This document shows, one piece after another, positions 51,207 to 60,032 of a DNA stretch of 64,000 nucleotides; position 1 is the stretch's first letter, and each line of letters starts with the position of its first letter. A program made the position numbers and the translations under genes. Location of the stretch: contig NZ_AFWF01000092.1 of assembly GCF_000222605.1 (NCBI RefSeq), positions 1-64,000 on the forward strand, given 5' to 3'. Source of the DNA: Vibrio ichthyoenteri ATCC 700023. Lineage in GTDB: Bacteria > Pseudomonadota > Gammaproteobacteria > Enterobacterales > Vibrionaceae. The notes below the pieces were generated by a model. It was not told the DNA's origin. It was given only the letters and a program-made list of their open reading frames with translations, and searched no databases.

Positions 51207-51276
51207 AGCAATGAGAGTTGCTGAAATATCACACAAGAATGAAAACGATTGCTTATCTAAAAATCCCACTATTTGC

Positions 51277-51309
51277 AGCGATCTTGTACAACAAGAAAAT
51301 CGCTTTTTT
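51277..51309 (+). terminator. Orphan plus-strand terminator upstream of pepD
   Basis: AGCGAT-CTTGT and ACAAG-AAA-ATCGCT form an 11-bp stem with a 3-base bulge, followed by six T residues. No gene ends here. It implies either a short plus-strand RNA or an attenuated pepD leader. Confidence 0.65.
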
Positions 51310-51442
51310 ACCTCTACTCTCTACTTCAGTACAGTGATATGCTAGCTCGCACTAGTTAATGGGCAATTTATAGTTTTTCATCCTATGTTGGATAACTTGT
51401 TAACCAATATGATATCGCCCAGTACCAAATAAGGAGTCATCC

Positions 51443-52915
51443 GTGTCTGAATTCCATTCTGAGATTAGTCACTTATCCCCTGCACCACTGTGGCAGTTCT
51501 TTGATAAGATCTGTTCTATTGCGCATCCATCAAAACATGAAGAAGCTCTCGCTCAGTACATTGTAACTTGGGCACAAGAACAAGGCTTCGATGTTCGCCG
51601 AGATCCTACCGGTAACGTTTTTATTAAAAAACCAGCCACTCCGGGAATGGAAAATAAAAAAGGCGTCGTTCTTCAAGCTCATATTGATATGGTTCCGCAG
51701 AAGAATGAAGATACTCAGCATGACTTCACTACTGATGCAATCCAACCATACATTGATGGCGAGTGGGTAACTGCAAAAGGCACAACGCTAGGCGCAGACA
51801 ACGGTATTGGTATGGCTTCTTGCCTAGCTGTACTGGCATCAACAGATATCAAACACGGCCCAATCGAAGTTTTACTTACGATTGATGAAGAAGCGGGCAT
51901 GACGGGCGCGTTTGGCTTGGAAGCGGGTTGGTTAGAAGGCGATATTCTACTTAACACGGATTCAGAGCAAGAAGGCGAAGTTTACATGGGTTGCGCTGGT
52001 GGTATTGACGGCGAAGTCACTCTGCCTCTATCTCGTGAAGCGATTCCTGCTGGTTACGTTACGCGCCAATTAGTGCTTAAAGGCCTTAAAGGCGGTCACT
52101 CAGGCTGTGACATTCATACCGGCCGTGGTAACGCAAACAAATTATTGGGTCGCTTCCTTGCTGGCCACGCTCAAGAGCTTGAACTCCGCCTGATCGAATT
52201 CCGCGGTGGTAGCCTACGTAATGCGATCCCACGCGAAGCATTTGTAACGATTGCTCTACCTGCTGAAAACGAAACAAAACTGGCTGAACTTTTTGATTTC
52301 TACACTGAGTTACTGCGCACAGAACTCGGCCGCGTAGAAACCGATATTGCAAGCTTTAACCAAGCAATGGAAGTTGAAGCTCAAGTCTTTACTATTGCAA
52401 GCCAACAACGTTTCATTGCCACTCTTAACGCTCTTCCAAATGGCGTTATTCGCATGAGTGATGATATTGCTGGTGTAGTTGAAACTTCACTAAACGTAGG
52501 TGTTATTGTCACTGAAGAAGACAAAATCACCGTACTTTGTCTTATCCGTTCTTTAATTGACTCGGGTCGTCAGCAAGTGGAAAGCACACTCAAATCAGTG
52601 GCTGAACTTGCTGGAGCGAATGTGGCATTCAGTGGCGCATACCCAGGCTGGAAACCAGATGCGGATTCAGAAATCATGGCGGTCTTCCGTGATCTTTATG
52701 AGAGCATCTATGGCCACAAGCCAAATATCATGGTGATCCATGCGGGGCTTGAATGTGGTCTATTTAAAGAACCATACCCAGAAATGGATATGCTTTCTTT
52801 CGGCCCAACCATCAAATTCCCACACTCACCAGATGAAAAAGTTGAGATCAGCACGGTTGCGCTGTTCTGGGAACAAATGGTGGCGCTACTAGAAAATATC
52901 CCTGAGAAAGCATAA
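51443..52915 (+). CDS. pepD: Aminoacyl-histidine dipeptidase (peptidase D)
   Basis: PepD is a cytosolic M20C metallopeptidase that splits Xaa-His and other dipeptides. Two-zinc-site segments are VLQAHIDMVPQ (His-X-Asp), TTLGADNGIGMAS, TIDEEAGMTGAFGLE and VIHAGLECGLF. GGHSGCDIHTGRGNANKLL lies in the lid domain. Length of 490 residues is close to E. coli's 485. The start is GTG, with AAGGAG six bases upstream. The 5' region contains a terminator-like hairpin about 130 bp before the start. Confidence 0.95.
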   Translation: MSEFHSEISHLSPAPLWQFFDKICSIAHPSKHEEALAQYIVTWAQEQGFDVRRDPTGNVFIKKPATPGMENKKGVVLQAHIDMVPQKNEDTQHDFTTDAIQPYIDGEWVTAKGTTLGADNGIGMASCLAVLASTDIKHGPIEVLLTIDEEAGMTGAFGLEAGWLEGDILLNTDSEQEGEVYMGCAGGIDGEVTLPLSREAIPAGYVTRQLVLKGLKGGHSGCDIHTGRGNANKLLGRFLAGHAQELELRLIEFRGGSLRNAIPREAFVTIALPAENETKLAELFDFYTELLRTELGRVETDIASFNQAMEVEAQVFTIASQQRFIATLNALPNGVIRMSDDIAGVVETSLNVGVIVTEEDKITVLCLIRSLIDSGRQQVESTLKSVAELAGANVAFSGAYPGWKPDADSEIMAVFRDLYESIYGHKPNIMVIHAGLECGLFKEPYPEMDMLSFGPTIKFPHSPDEKVEISTVALFWEQMVALLENIPEKA

Positions 52916-52950
52916 GCAACTCAGTGAATCATTAGTAGAAGTTATCCGAA

Positions 52951-52978
52951 AAGCCAGCTTGGATTAGCTGGCTTTTTT
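52951..52978 (+). terminator. Intrinsic terminator after pepD
   Basis: AAGCCAGCT and AGCTGGCTT form a 9-bp stem with a 6-base loop, followed by T residues. Confidence 0.9.
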
Positions 52979-53050
52979 ACTGACCACGATAAAAATATTT
53001 TGTCGTCATTACTAATTATTTTCGTTAGTCACGGATATATCAGGTTGTTA

Positions 53051-53150
53051 CAGTCCCCGTCCTTGAAGCGTCTTTGGCAAACCATCTTGCCTTCTTCAAG
53101 CACCATAACACCGTGTTGTTATGTTGGGAGCGCTCCTTCCTGGGGTGTCT
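53051..53150. other. Compact multi-hairpin element, possible structured RNA
   Basis: In the 416-bp gap between pepD and the next operon, CCCC (53055-53058) can pair with GGGG (53142-53145). Between them lie three hairpins: CTTGAAG (53062-53068) with CTTCAAG (53094-53100), enclosing GGCAA (53076-53080) with TTGCC (53087-53091); CATAAC (53104-53109) with GTTATG (53118-53123); and the self-palindrome GGAGCGCTCC (53127-53136). No known riboswitch or small RNA is recognised. The strand is uncertain. The rest of the gap holds only short inverted repeats such as TACTAAT...ATTAGGTA at 53164-53182. Confidence 0.45.
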
Positions 53151-53334
53151 TATTTCTCTCATATACTAATCTGTATTAGGTAATCGTGTATTTCGTTGTG
53201 CACTGAAATATTCATTTGCAGGCATAACCCTTTACTAGCCTATTTCTATTGGCTATTGCTGAAGAGATTTTAGTTCTCGTCGGCAGACGATGAAACCAAC
53301 ACATTTTTGTATATCAACGAACTGAATAATTGTG

Positions 53335-53778
53335 ATGAAGAAAGAAAAACTGCTCGTAGGCTGGTGTGAAACACTGTCCCTACCATGTCTTGGTATTGAT
53401 AAAATTAACGCTAAAATTGATACCGGCGCCAGAACCTCTTGCTTACACGCGTTCAAAGTAGAGAGCTTTTACAAGGAAGAGACACAATGGGTACGCTTTT
53501 GGCTGCACCCTATTCAACACAACACGGAAGTAGAAGTCGTTTGCGAAGCTAAAGTTATCGATGAACGCGTTGTTCGTGACTCTGGTGGTCATGAAGAAAA
53601 ACGCTATGTGATTCAAGTCGAGATGAGCCTCGGCGGTCAAACTTGGCCAATTGAAATCACATTAAACAACCGCGAGAACATGGCTTTTCGTATGTTATTA
53701 GGTCGCACTGCAATGCATCACCGCATCCAAGTCGATCCTGTAGAATCATTTTTAATCCCGTTTGAGGAAAACAAATAA
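53335..53778 (+). CDS. Retropepsin-like (RimK-associated, PF05618) putative protease
   Basis: The 147-residue protein contains [19 protein letters not shown], with the DTGA motif of aspartic-type retropepsin folds, and ends with [16 protein letters not shown]. The family is labelled ATP-dependent zinc protease in many databases, although no zinc motif such as HEXXH is seen. The start ATG at 53335 is preceded by an adjacent GTG, and no clear ribosome-binding site is visible. It heads an operon with rimK, whose ATG overlaps its stop by one base. Function is inferred only from context. Confidence 0.82.
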   Translation: MKKEKLLVGWCETLSLPCLGIDKINAKIDTGARTSCLHAFKVESFYKEETQWVRFWLHPIQHNTEVEVVCEAKVIDERVVRDSGGHEEKRYVIQVEMSLGGQTWPIEITLNNRENMAFRMLLGRTAMHHRIQVDPVESFLIPFEENK

Positions 53779-54683
53779 TGAAAATTGGTATTCTGTCACG
53801 CAACGCGAATCTTTACTCGACTCGTCGCCTAATCGAAGCGTGTGAAGTTCGAGGCCATGAAGTTAAAGTAGTTGATGCTCTTCGCTGTTACATGAATATC
53901 AATTCAGATAAACCAGAAATTCACTTTAAAGGTGAAGATCTTTCTGGTGTCGATGCTATTATTCCTCGCATCGGTGCATCTGTGACTTTTTACGGTACTG
54001 CAGTGCTACGCCAATTTGAAATGATGGGTGTCTACCCAATCAACGAATCGGTAGCGATTACACGTTCTCGTGACAAATTGCGTTCAATGCAACTGCTATC
54101 GCGTAAAGGCATTGGTATGCCTATCACTGGCTTTGCAAGCAAACCAGATGATGTTAAAGATTTGCTGGAAATGGTTGGCGGTGCGCCAGTTGTTATCAAG
54201 CTACTTGAAGGTACTCAAGGTATTGGTGTTGTGCTAGCGGAAACTCGCAAAGCGGCAGAAAGCGTTGTTGAAGCTTTCATGGGCCTAAAAGCCAATATCA
54301 TGGTACAAGAATTCATTAAAGAAGCTGGCGGTGCCGATATTCGCTGTTTCGTTCTGGGTGACAAAGTGATTGCCGCGATGAAGCGCCAAGGTGCTGAAGG
54401 TGAGTTCCGCTCTAACCTGCACCGTGGTGGCAGCGCGTCACTGATCAAAATCACGCCAGAAGAACGTCGCACTGCGGTTTCTGCTGCGAAAATAATGGGT
54501 CTAAATGTGGCTGGGGTCGATCTACTTCGTTCTGACCGTGGTCCATTAGTCATGGAAGTAAACTCATCTCCAGGTCTTGAGGGTATTGAGGCCGCTACCG
54601 GTAAGGACATCGCTGGAATGATTGTCGAATTTATTGAGAAAAACGCGGCAAGCAAAAGGACTAAAACTCGTGGCAAAGGCTAA
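53778..54683 (+). CDS. rimK: ATP-grasp ligase RimK
   Basis: RimK ligates amino acids, classically glutamate, to protein C-termini such as that of ribosomal S6. The 301-residue protein has the ATP-grasp fold. [18 protein letters not shown] (about residues 137-154) is the ATP lysine/glycine loop. [20 protein letters not shown] and [21 protein letters not shown] carry metal-binding acidic residues near the C-terminus. It is coupled by overlap to both flanking genes, unlike the usual E. coli arrangement. Confidence 0.93.
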   Translation: MKIGILSRNANLYSTRRLIEACEVRGHEVKVVDALRCYMNINSDKPEIHFKGEDLSGVDAIIPRIGASVTFYGTAVLRQFEMMGVYPINESVAITRSRDKLRSMQLLSRKGIGMPITGFASKPDDVKDLLEMVGGAPVVIKLLEGTQGIGVVLAETRKAAESVVEAFMGLKANIMVQEFIKEAGGADIRCFVLGDKVIAAMKRQGAEGEFRSNLHRGGSASLIKITPEERRTAVSAAKIMGLNVAGVDLLRSDRGPLVMEVNSSPGLEGIEAATGKDIAGMIVEFIEKNAASKRTKTRGKG

Positions 54684-55734
54684 AAAGAATCGTGCTTTTG
54701 AATTTCTCGGTGAAACAGTTGCACCGGGAGAACGTAAGGTAATCGAGTTAGAAGCTGCCAAGCTTTACACTCACTCTCCTTTATCGATTCCAGTCGAAAT
54801 CATCAATGGTCATTTGGCTGGTCCAACATTGATGGTTAACGCTGCTATCCATGGCGATGAACTAAATGGCGTAGAAATCGTTCGTCAGTTAATCAACACC
54901 ATTGATGTGAACAAACTGAAAGGCACCCTAATTGCGGTGCCGATCGTGAACGTATTTGGTTTTATTCATAAGTCTCGCTACTTGCCTGACCGCCGTGATT
55001 TAAATCGATGCTTCCCGGGTAGTGAAAAAGGCTCGCTAGCTTCACGCATGGCGCACACCTTTTTCTCTCAAGTAGCAAAACGCTGTGACTACATCTTAGA
55101 TTTGCATACTGGTGCGATTCATCGTACCAACTTGCCTCAAATCCGTGCGGATCTGAGCAACCCTGAAACGCTAAGAATTGCCCAAGCGTTTGCAACACCT
55201 GTAACAGTGGATGCTCCCCTGCGTGATGGTTCGCTGCGTAGTGAAGCTGAACGTTTAGGTATCCCTGTGCTGACTTACGAAGCGGGCGAGGCTCTGCGCT
55301 TTGAGCCGATTTGTATCAGTGCCGGCTATATTGGCGTACAGCGTGTAATACAAGCTATTGGGATGTTACGTGCGAGCCGTAAAAAGCTACCAAATACCGT
55401 GATTGCAAAATCAACCAGTTGGTTACGTGCAGAGAGCGATGGCATTCTACGAACCTTAGTGACACTAGGGGAAAAAGTAGATAAAGGCCAGGTATTGGCG
55501 TACATCAGTGCACCATTGGGTCACAGTGAAATTGAGCTAACGGCACGCAAAGGCGGTATCGTTATTGGCCAACAAACACTGCCTTTGGTCAATGAAGGTG
55601 ACGCTATTTTCCACCTTGCTTACTTCGAAGAAGATGATGACGAAGTAGAACAAGTGGTTGAAGACTTTATTGAAGAGATCATCGATGCGGATTTAGAGCC
55701 GCTAACGACCGGTCAAATCAATACGCACTCTTAA
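54670..55734 (+). CDS. Succinylglutamate desuccinylase/aspartoacylase family protein
   Basis: The 354-residue M14-like zinc amidohydrolase has [18 protein letters not shown] (His and Glu zinc ligands) and [20 protein letters not shown] (third ligand His). The C-terminal part (about 265-325) resembles the beta-sandwich found in this family, with an acidic tail [17 protein letters not shown]. The start is taken as GTG at 54670, which has AAAGGA nine bases before it. It overlaps rimK by 14 bases. The longer frame from 54622 would run much further into rimK. The substrate is unknown; amide removal is expected. Confidence 0.82.
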   Translation: MAKAKKNRAFEFLGETVAPGERKVIELEAAKLYTHSPLSIPVEIINGHLAGPTLMVNAAIHGDELNGVEIVRQLINTIDVNKLKGTLIAVPIVNVFGFIHKSRYLPDRRDLNRCFPGSEKGSLASRMAHTFFSQVAKRCDYILDLHTGAIHRTNLPQIRADLSNPETLRIAQAFATPVTVDAPLRDGSLRSEAERLGIPVLTYEAGEALRFEPICISAGYIGVQRVIQAIGMLRASRKKLPNTVIAKSTSWLRAESDGILRTLVTLGEKVDKGQVLAYISAPLGHSEIELTARKGGIVIGQQTLPLVNEGDAIFHLAYFEEDDDEVEQVVEDFIEEIIDADLEPLTTGQINTHS

Positions 55735-55764
55735 GCTCATACATACCGAGCTTTGCATGCTAAT

Positions 55765-55796
55765 AAAAAAGCCCGCGAATCACGCGGGCTTTTTTT
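55765..55796. terminator. Bidirectional terminator
   Basis: AAAAAAGCCCGCG and CGCGGGCTTTTTT form a perfect stem with loop AATCA between the convergent aspartoacylase-like and NSS transporter genes. Confidence 0.95.
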
Positions 55797-55827
55797 GTAT
55801 GCTGAATTTATCGCTCATTCATTGCAA

Positions 55828-57198
55828 TTAACCGAATGAAGCCCAAATCACGGTTGCAACCAAAAGTGGGCAAACAAACTTTACATACGCCGGCCATAAT
55901 TTACCAAATAGGCCTTGGCTAAATTCAGGGCATCCCTGCTCAAGCTCTTTAATCTTGGCATTTCGGCTCCATACCCAACCACCAAACAAACAGAACAACA
56001 GTGCTGCCATTGGCTGTAAATATTGGGTCGCAACGGTCGCAACTAAACCAAACATCGCACCGAAGTTATAAACAATCACTACGCTGAACAGAGCAATAAT
56101 GCCACCAAGCACCCAACTGGTCGGCCCACGTTTGGTATTAAAACGTTCCCCTACAAGAGATACCGGACACTCCAGCATAGAAATTGAAGACGTTAACGCG
56201 GCAATTGTTAATAGTAAAAAGAAAGCGATTGAGAAAATTTGGCCAAGCAAGCCTAAGCTATCAAACATTAAAGGCAATACAGTGAAGACCAATGTGTCTG
56301 AGCTCAGTAGTGAGCCATCTTCAGCATAGATTTGTACGCCTTTTTGCATCGCCACGAACATCGCAGGCATCACCACAAGGCCAGCAATAAAGGCAACAGC
56401 GGTATCAACCAGCGTTACGTTCATCGCCATCTTTGGCAAATTCTCTTTTTTACTAAGGTAAGAGCCATAGATCAGCATTGAACAACCGCCAATGGTCAAA
56501 GAGAAAAAGCCTTGCCCCATTGCAGCTAAAATCAGTTTGCGATCAAAGACTTTTTCGAAGTCTGGCACTAAATAGTGTTTCAAACCTTCCATCGCACCAT
56601 TTTGCGTCATGATGTAAACGAACAGCAAACCAAACAAAACAAACAAAGCTGGCATCAAGCGTGTTGACCATTTCTCGATACCTTGTTTTACCCCACCTTG
56701 TACAATCAAAATGGTGAGAACATAGAAAACGAGAGTACCAAACAGGTTACGTTCTACACTAAATCCTTTAAACCACTCCGTCGCCGCTTGCAGACCAAAA
56801 ATATCAGTAATCGCGCCCAGCATGAAACAAATCAACCAGCCACCAACAATACTGTAAAAAGCCAATACCGCACACGGGACACTTAGACCTACCCACCCGA
56901 CAAAACCACCAACGGTTTTGCCCAACGGATTGTGAGTCAATGACCGCATGCTATCAACAGGGTTCGCTTGACCATAGCGGCCGATCGCCATTTCAACCAC
57001 CAGCATAGGGAACGCGACCACAAGGATCATCACTAGGTAAACCAGCAAAAAAGCACCGCCACCATTACTGGCGGCCTGAGTAGGAAAACCCCAAATATTA
57101 CCAAGGCCAACGGCTGCGCCAGCGGCGGCAAGTACAAAGCCAAGACGAGAGCCAAAATGCTCGCGATCAGAAGAATGTTGTTGTGTCATACCACTCAC
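55828..57198 (-). CDS. Sodium-dependent transporter, NSS/SNF family
   Basis: The 456-residue protein has about 11-12 hydrophobic segments. The NSS signature GFVLAAAGAAVGLGNIWGFP (TM1, with the unwound Gly-rich sodium site) and MLVVEMAIGRYGQANPVDSM are visible. Such bacterial members usually carry amino acids with Na+. The substrate is unknown. An alternative start at 57189 (MTQQHSSDREHFG) is possible. Confidence 0.9.
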   Translation of the reverse strand: MSGMTQQHSSDREHFGSRLGFVLAAAGAAVGLGNIWGFPTQAASNGGGAFLLVYLVMILVVAFPMLVVEMAIGRYGQANPVDSMRSLTHNPLGKTVGGFVGWVGLSVPCAVLAFYSIVGGWLICFMLGAITDIFGLQAATEWFKGFSVERNLFGTLVFYVLTILIVQGGVKQGIEKWSTRLMPALFVLFGLLFVYIMTQNGAMEGLKHYLVPDFEKVFDRKLILAAMGQGFFSLTIGGCSMLIYGSYLSKKENLPKMAMNVTLVDTAVAFIAGLVVMPAMFVAMQKGVQIYAEDGSLLSSDTLVFTVLPLMFDSLGLLGQIFSIAFFLLLTIAALTSSISMLECPVSLVGERFNTKRGPTSWVLGGIIALFSVVIVYNFGAMFGLVATVATQYLQPMAALLFCLFGGWVWSRNAKIKELEQGCPEFSQGLFGKLWPAYVKFVCPLLVATVIWASFG

Positions 57199-57330
57199 AC
57201 AAATATCAATGAACTAGTAAGCTAGTACATTATAGATAAAATGAATTATTCACAAGCTGTATTAGATAATTATTTTGATATAACGCGCAATTAGCCGAGG
57301 ATCTCACTGTAGCGTTTTTATACATACAAT

Positions 57331-57353
57331 AAAAAAGAGAGCCCGAAAGGCTC
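57331..57353 (-). terminator. Intrinsic terminator after the YggN-type gene
   Basis: GAGCC and GGCTC with a 5-base loop, extended by one pair, followed on the minus strand by TCTTTTTTATT. Confidence 0.8.
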
Positions 57354-57376
57354 CCTAATGAGATAACATTTAATCT

Positions 57377-58138
57377 TTAAATACTAAAGACTTGATAATC
57401 TTTTAGCTGTGGGATTTTTTTCAATACATCTTGTTCTTGTTCAGCCATTTGATCTAAAGACTCACAGAACTCCTGCGCTTTCTGTTGCGATTCAGCAGCA
57501 TGTTCTGCCATACGCTTTTCGACTCTCTCTTTGAGTGCGTACATTCCTTCAGAGAGCTCAGTTAAATTCAGGCCGCCATCTTGCTGCATCTTCTCTGATA
57601 ACACACCCATCGCATCTGAAAGAAATTCACTGGTGAAAATCTCTTTCGCTTTTGCAAAGTCATTGGCCCAAGATTGCGTCATTTCATCAAAACTCTGAGC
57701 AGGCAAAATTAAATCACCATCTTTGTAATAACGCGCTTCTACATCAGCATAGAAATCTTTGACCGCAGTTTTTACGTCATCAAAAGCACCTGGAGCTTCA
57801 AGGCTGGTTGCTACGTCATCAATCAGGTCATTCGCCAGCGCGACACCGTCATCAGCCAATTGTTTTGCTCTTGGCAGGTAGTCATTCATTTGCTGACGAT
57901 ATTGCTCAATCGCAGCTTGCTGATCCGCTGTAAGCTGAATCTTGTCACCACCAATAAACAAGTTATTGTCACCATCAACCACCGCTGAGTCACCATCGCT
58001 ATGGGTAATTTCTAGCTTCTCACCATCTAATGTCACCTGGTTTTTGATATCGATGCGACATTGCCCAGCAAGACTATTGGCACTAAAACCGGTCGCGCTC
58101 AGAAATATAAGAGAAAGGCTGATGATTTGTTTGTTCAT
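57377..58138 (-). CDS. YggN-type periplasmic protein (DUF2884)
   Basis: The function is unknown. The start at 58138 (MNKQIISLSLIFLSATGFSA) begins a signal peptide that ends near NSLAGQ. The longer frame adds only four residues and no ribosome-binding site. The mature region is polar, helix-rich and acidic, with HSDGDSAVVDGDNNLFIGGD near its start. Pattern and length (253 residues) fit DUF2884/YggN. It lies downstream of the Gre-domain gene in the same direction. Confidence 0.78.
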   Translation of the reverse strand: MNKQIISLSLIFLSATGFSANSLAGQCRIDIKNQVTLDGEKLEITHSDGDSAVVDGDNNLFIGGDKIQLTADQQAAIEQYRQQMNDYLPRAKQLADDGVALANDLIDDVATSLEAPGAFDDVKTAVKDFYADVEARYYKDGDLILPAQSFDEMTQSWANDFAKAKEIFTSEFLSDAMGVLSEKMQQDGGLNLTELSEGMYALKERVEKRMAEHAAESQQKAQEFCESLDQMAEQEQDVLKKIPQLKDYQVFSI

Positions 58139-58199
58139 GGTGTCACTCAATCGTTATCCGAATCTATTATTACTATACCATCAATCAACATCAGACATG

Positions 58200-58679
58200 T
58201 TAGCTTACTGTCACGACTTGGTAGGCCTTTGATTTATCGCCAATCTTAACCACCACATCATCGCCTTCGAACTTCCCTTTGAGTGCTTTGCCCAAAGGAG
58301 ACAACAAGGTAAGCAAATAGACTGAACACTGCTGTGACACCACTTCTAAACCGCCAGAGCAAGGCGCAATAAAGAAGCACTTACTCACTTCGTCTTCATC
58401 CTCCAGCTCAACATAGGCACCAACACCAATAGCACTCTCAGTAAAACTACGGATAGGAAGATTACGCATTAGACTCAATTCATACTCACATTCTTGAACT
58501 CGCATCGCTTGACCATGAGCTAAATAGGCCGCTTCCAAAGCTAAGGTATCGTATTTATGTTCAGACACGGTTTGATCATCCGTCGCAGCATCGATAGCGG
58601 TTTGCGTTGAGGAGTGAGCGATAACTAACTTATCTTGAAGGGCGGCGATGATATCGGCAACTAATGACTGTTTGTGCAT
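58200..58679 (-). CDS. GreA/GreB C-terminal-domain protein
   Basis: The 159-residue protein ends with a GreA/GreB-like FKBP-type domain, marked by LLTLLSPLGKALKGKFEGDDV. The N-terminal half is helical and may form a coiled coil like Gre, but the GDLKENAEY-type tip of GreA is not seen. Transcript-cleavage activity therefore cannot be assumed; it may be a secondary-channel binder. The start at 58679 (MHKQSLVADIIA) is chosen because the upstream extension to 58772 is hydrophobic and atypical. Confidence 0.75.
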   Translation of the reverse strand: MHKQSLVADIIAALQDKLVIAHSSTQTAIDAATDDQTVSEHKYDTLALEAAYLAHGQAMRVQECEYELSLMRNLPIRSFTESAIGVGAYVELEDEDEVSKCFFIAPCSGGLEVVSQQCSVYLLTLLSPLGKALKGKFEGDDVVVKIGDKSKAYQVVTVS

Positions 58680-58810
58680 GATGACGTGGATTGAAAAGAC
58701 TACATAGAAATTAAGGATTATAGAGTAGCACACTCCCTCTGATACCAAGAGCCCGGGCGTAAATAAACTCAAAATCCTCAGCGATTAACTCCAACCTCAA
58801 GCATGCTTTA

Positions 58811-59878
58811 TCAAAAGAAACTCAATTGCTTGCTTTGATCTTCAGGCTTAAGCATAACGCTCAGCCCAAGCAAGCGGATTTCCCGGCCATTTTGGCGTTT
58901 TAAAACTTCGCTTAACAATTGGCGAAAATCATTCAATTCCAATTGCGGATAGATATGCTCAATCGTGGTTTGCTGGAAATCGGCAAACTTAACTTTAATA
59001 CCCTGCTTGATGATCGATTTATCTGGGCTAGCTTTGAGCAGACGAACTTCCAGCTCAGGATACAGCTTCTGCTCAATCACTTGCCAACACTCATCATAGC
59101 TAACAATATTGTGAGTAAATGTACGCTCAACACCGACCGATTTTCGCTCGCGCTCAGTCACAACTTCACGCTCATCAATGCCGTGGCTACGTTTCCATAA
59201 AGATTCACCTTGACGGCCAAAGCGACGCAATAACTCACGATAGTCACTTTTTTTAATATCCTCGCATAGATAAAAACCGGCTTGATGTAATTTTTCTAAG
59301 CTCACCTTACCCACGCCTGGAATTTTTTCCAACGGCAGTTTATCCACCACTGACTGAACTTGCTCCGGAGGAATAACACATTGACCGTTGGGTTTATTAA
59401 TGTCGGAAGCGACTTTGGCTAGGAACTTAATCGGCGCAATGCCGGCTGAAGCCGTGAGATTCAGTTCCTGTTCGATATCTTGTCGAATTGCTTGGGCGAT
59501 TAACGTGGCAGAGCCACGACATAACGTAGAGTCAGTGACATCAAGATAAGCTTCATCAAGAGAAAGTGGTTCAATCAATGCGGTATAACGCTCGAATATG
59601 GCGCGTATTTGCCTTGAGACTTGCTTATAAACCTCCATACGGCCACGCACAACCAACAAGTCAGGACACAACTGTAATGCACGCGCTGTTGGCATGGCAC
59701 TGCGTACACCAAACTGACGAGCTTGATAGTTACAAGTGCTGATCACGCCACGTTGTTTTTCACTGCCACCGACCGCAAGTGGCCGGTCGCGATATTGCGG
59801 ATTATCACGCATTTCGACTGCGGCAAAAAAACAATCCATATCAACATGAATAATTTTCCTCACTCGTTCCGAAGTCAT
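58811..59878 (-). CDS. dinB: DNA polymerase IV
   Basis: DinB is a Y-family error-prone translesion polymerase of the SOS response. The palm has IIHVDMDCFFAAVEMRDNP (Asp ligands) and SLDEAYLDVTDS (catalytic Asp-Glu). GIAPIKFLAKVASDINKPNG and PGVGKVSLEKL follow. The protein ends KQLSFF, a beta-clamp-binding peptide. The ATG at 59878 is chosen over the GTG nine bases upstream, giving 355 residues. A LexA box lies 16 bp before the start. Confidence 0.96.
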   Translation of the reverse strand: MTSERVRKIIHVDMDCFFAAVEMRDNPQYRDRPLAVGGSEKQRGVISTCNYQARQFGVRSAMPTARALQLCPDLLVVRGRMEVYKQVSRQIRAIFERYTALIEPLSLDEAYLDVTDSTLCRGSATLIAQAIRQDIEQELNLTASAGIAPIKFLAKVASDINKPNGQCVIPPEQVQSVVDKLPLEKIPGVGKVSLEKLHQAGFYLCEDIKKSDYRELLRRFGRQGESLWKRSHGIDEREVVTERERKSVGVERTFTHNIVSYDECWQVIEQKLYPELEVRLLKASPDKSIIKQGIKVKFADFQQTTIEHIYPQLELNDFRQLLSEVLKRQNGREIRLLGLSVMLKPEDQSKQLSFF

Positions 59879-59893
59879 AACCGCCACACTACA

Positions 59894-59909
59894 CTGTTTA
59901 AAAATACAG
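59894..59909 (-). promoter_or_regulatory. LexA (SOS) box of dinB
   Basis: CTGT-TTAAAAAT-ACAG fits the CTGT-N8-ACAG consensus exactly. It lies just upstream of dinB, as expected for an SOS gene. Confidence 0.88.
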
Positions 59910-60032
59910 TATAAATAATATTTCCGAGGAAGAAAAATCTTATTCGCACTTCATTCTGCGCCCTTAGTCATAGAGCAATTGGCGATAACGCTTTATGATA
60001 ACTATTAACAAGTTTGATAGTATGGATACTAC

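Noticed and set aside
53041-53150. Minus-strand GGA motifs resembling a CsrB-type RNA
   Set aside because: Only about four GGA motifs are present in 110 bases, far fewer than in CsrB/CsrC family RNAs, and no terminator follows.
58680-58772. N-terminal extension of the Gre-domain protein
   Set aside because: It is hydrophobic, unlike any Gre-family N-terminus, and the ATG at 58679 gives a normal start.
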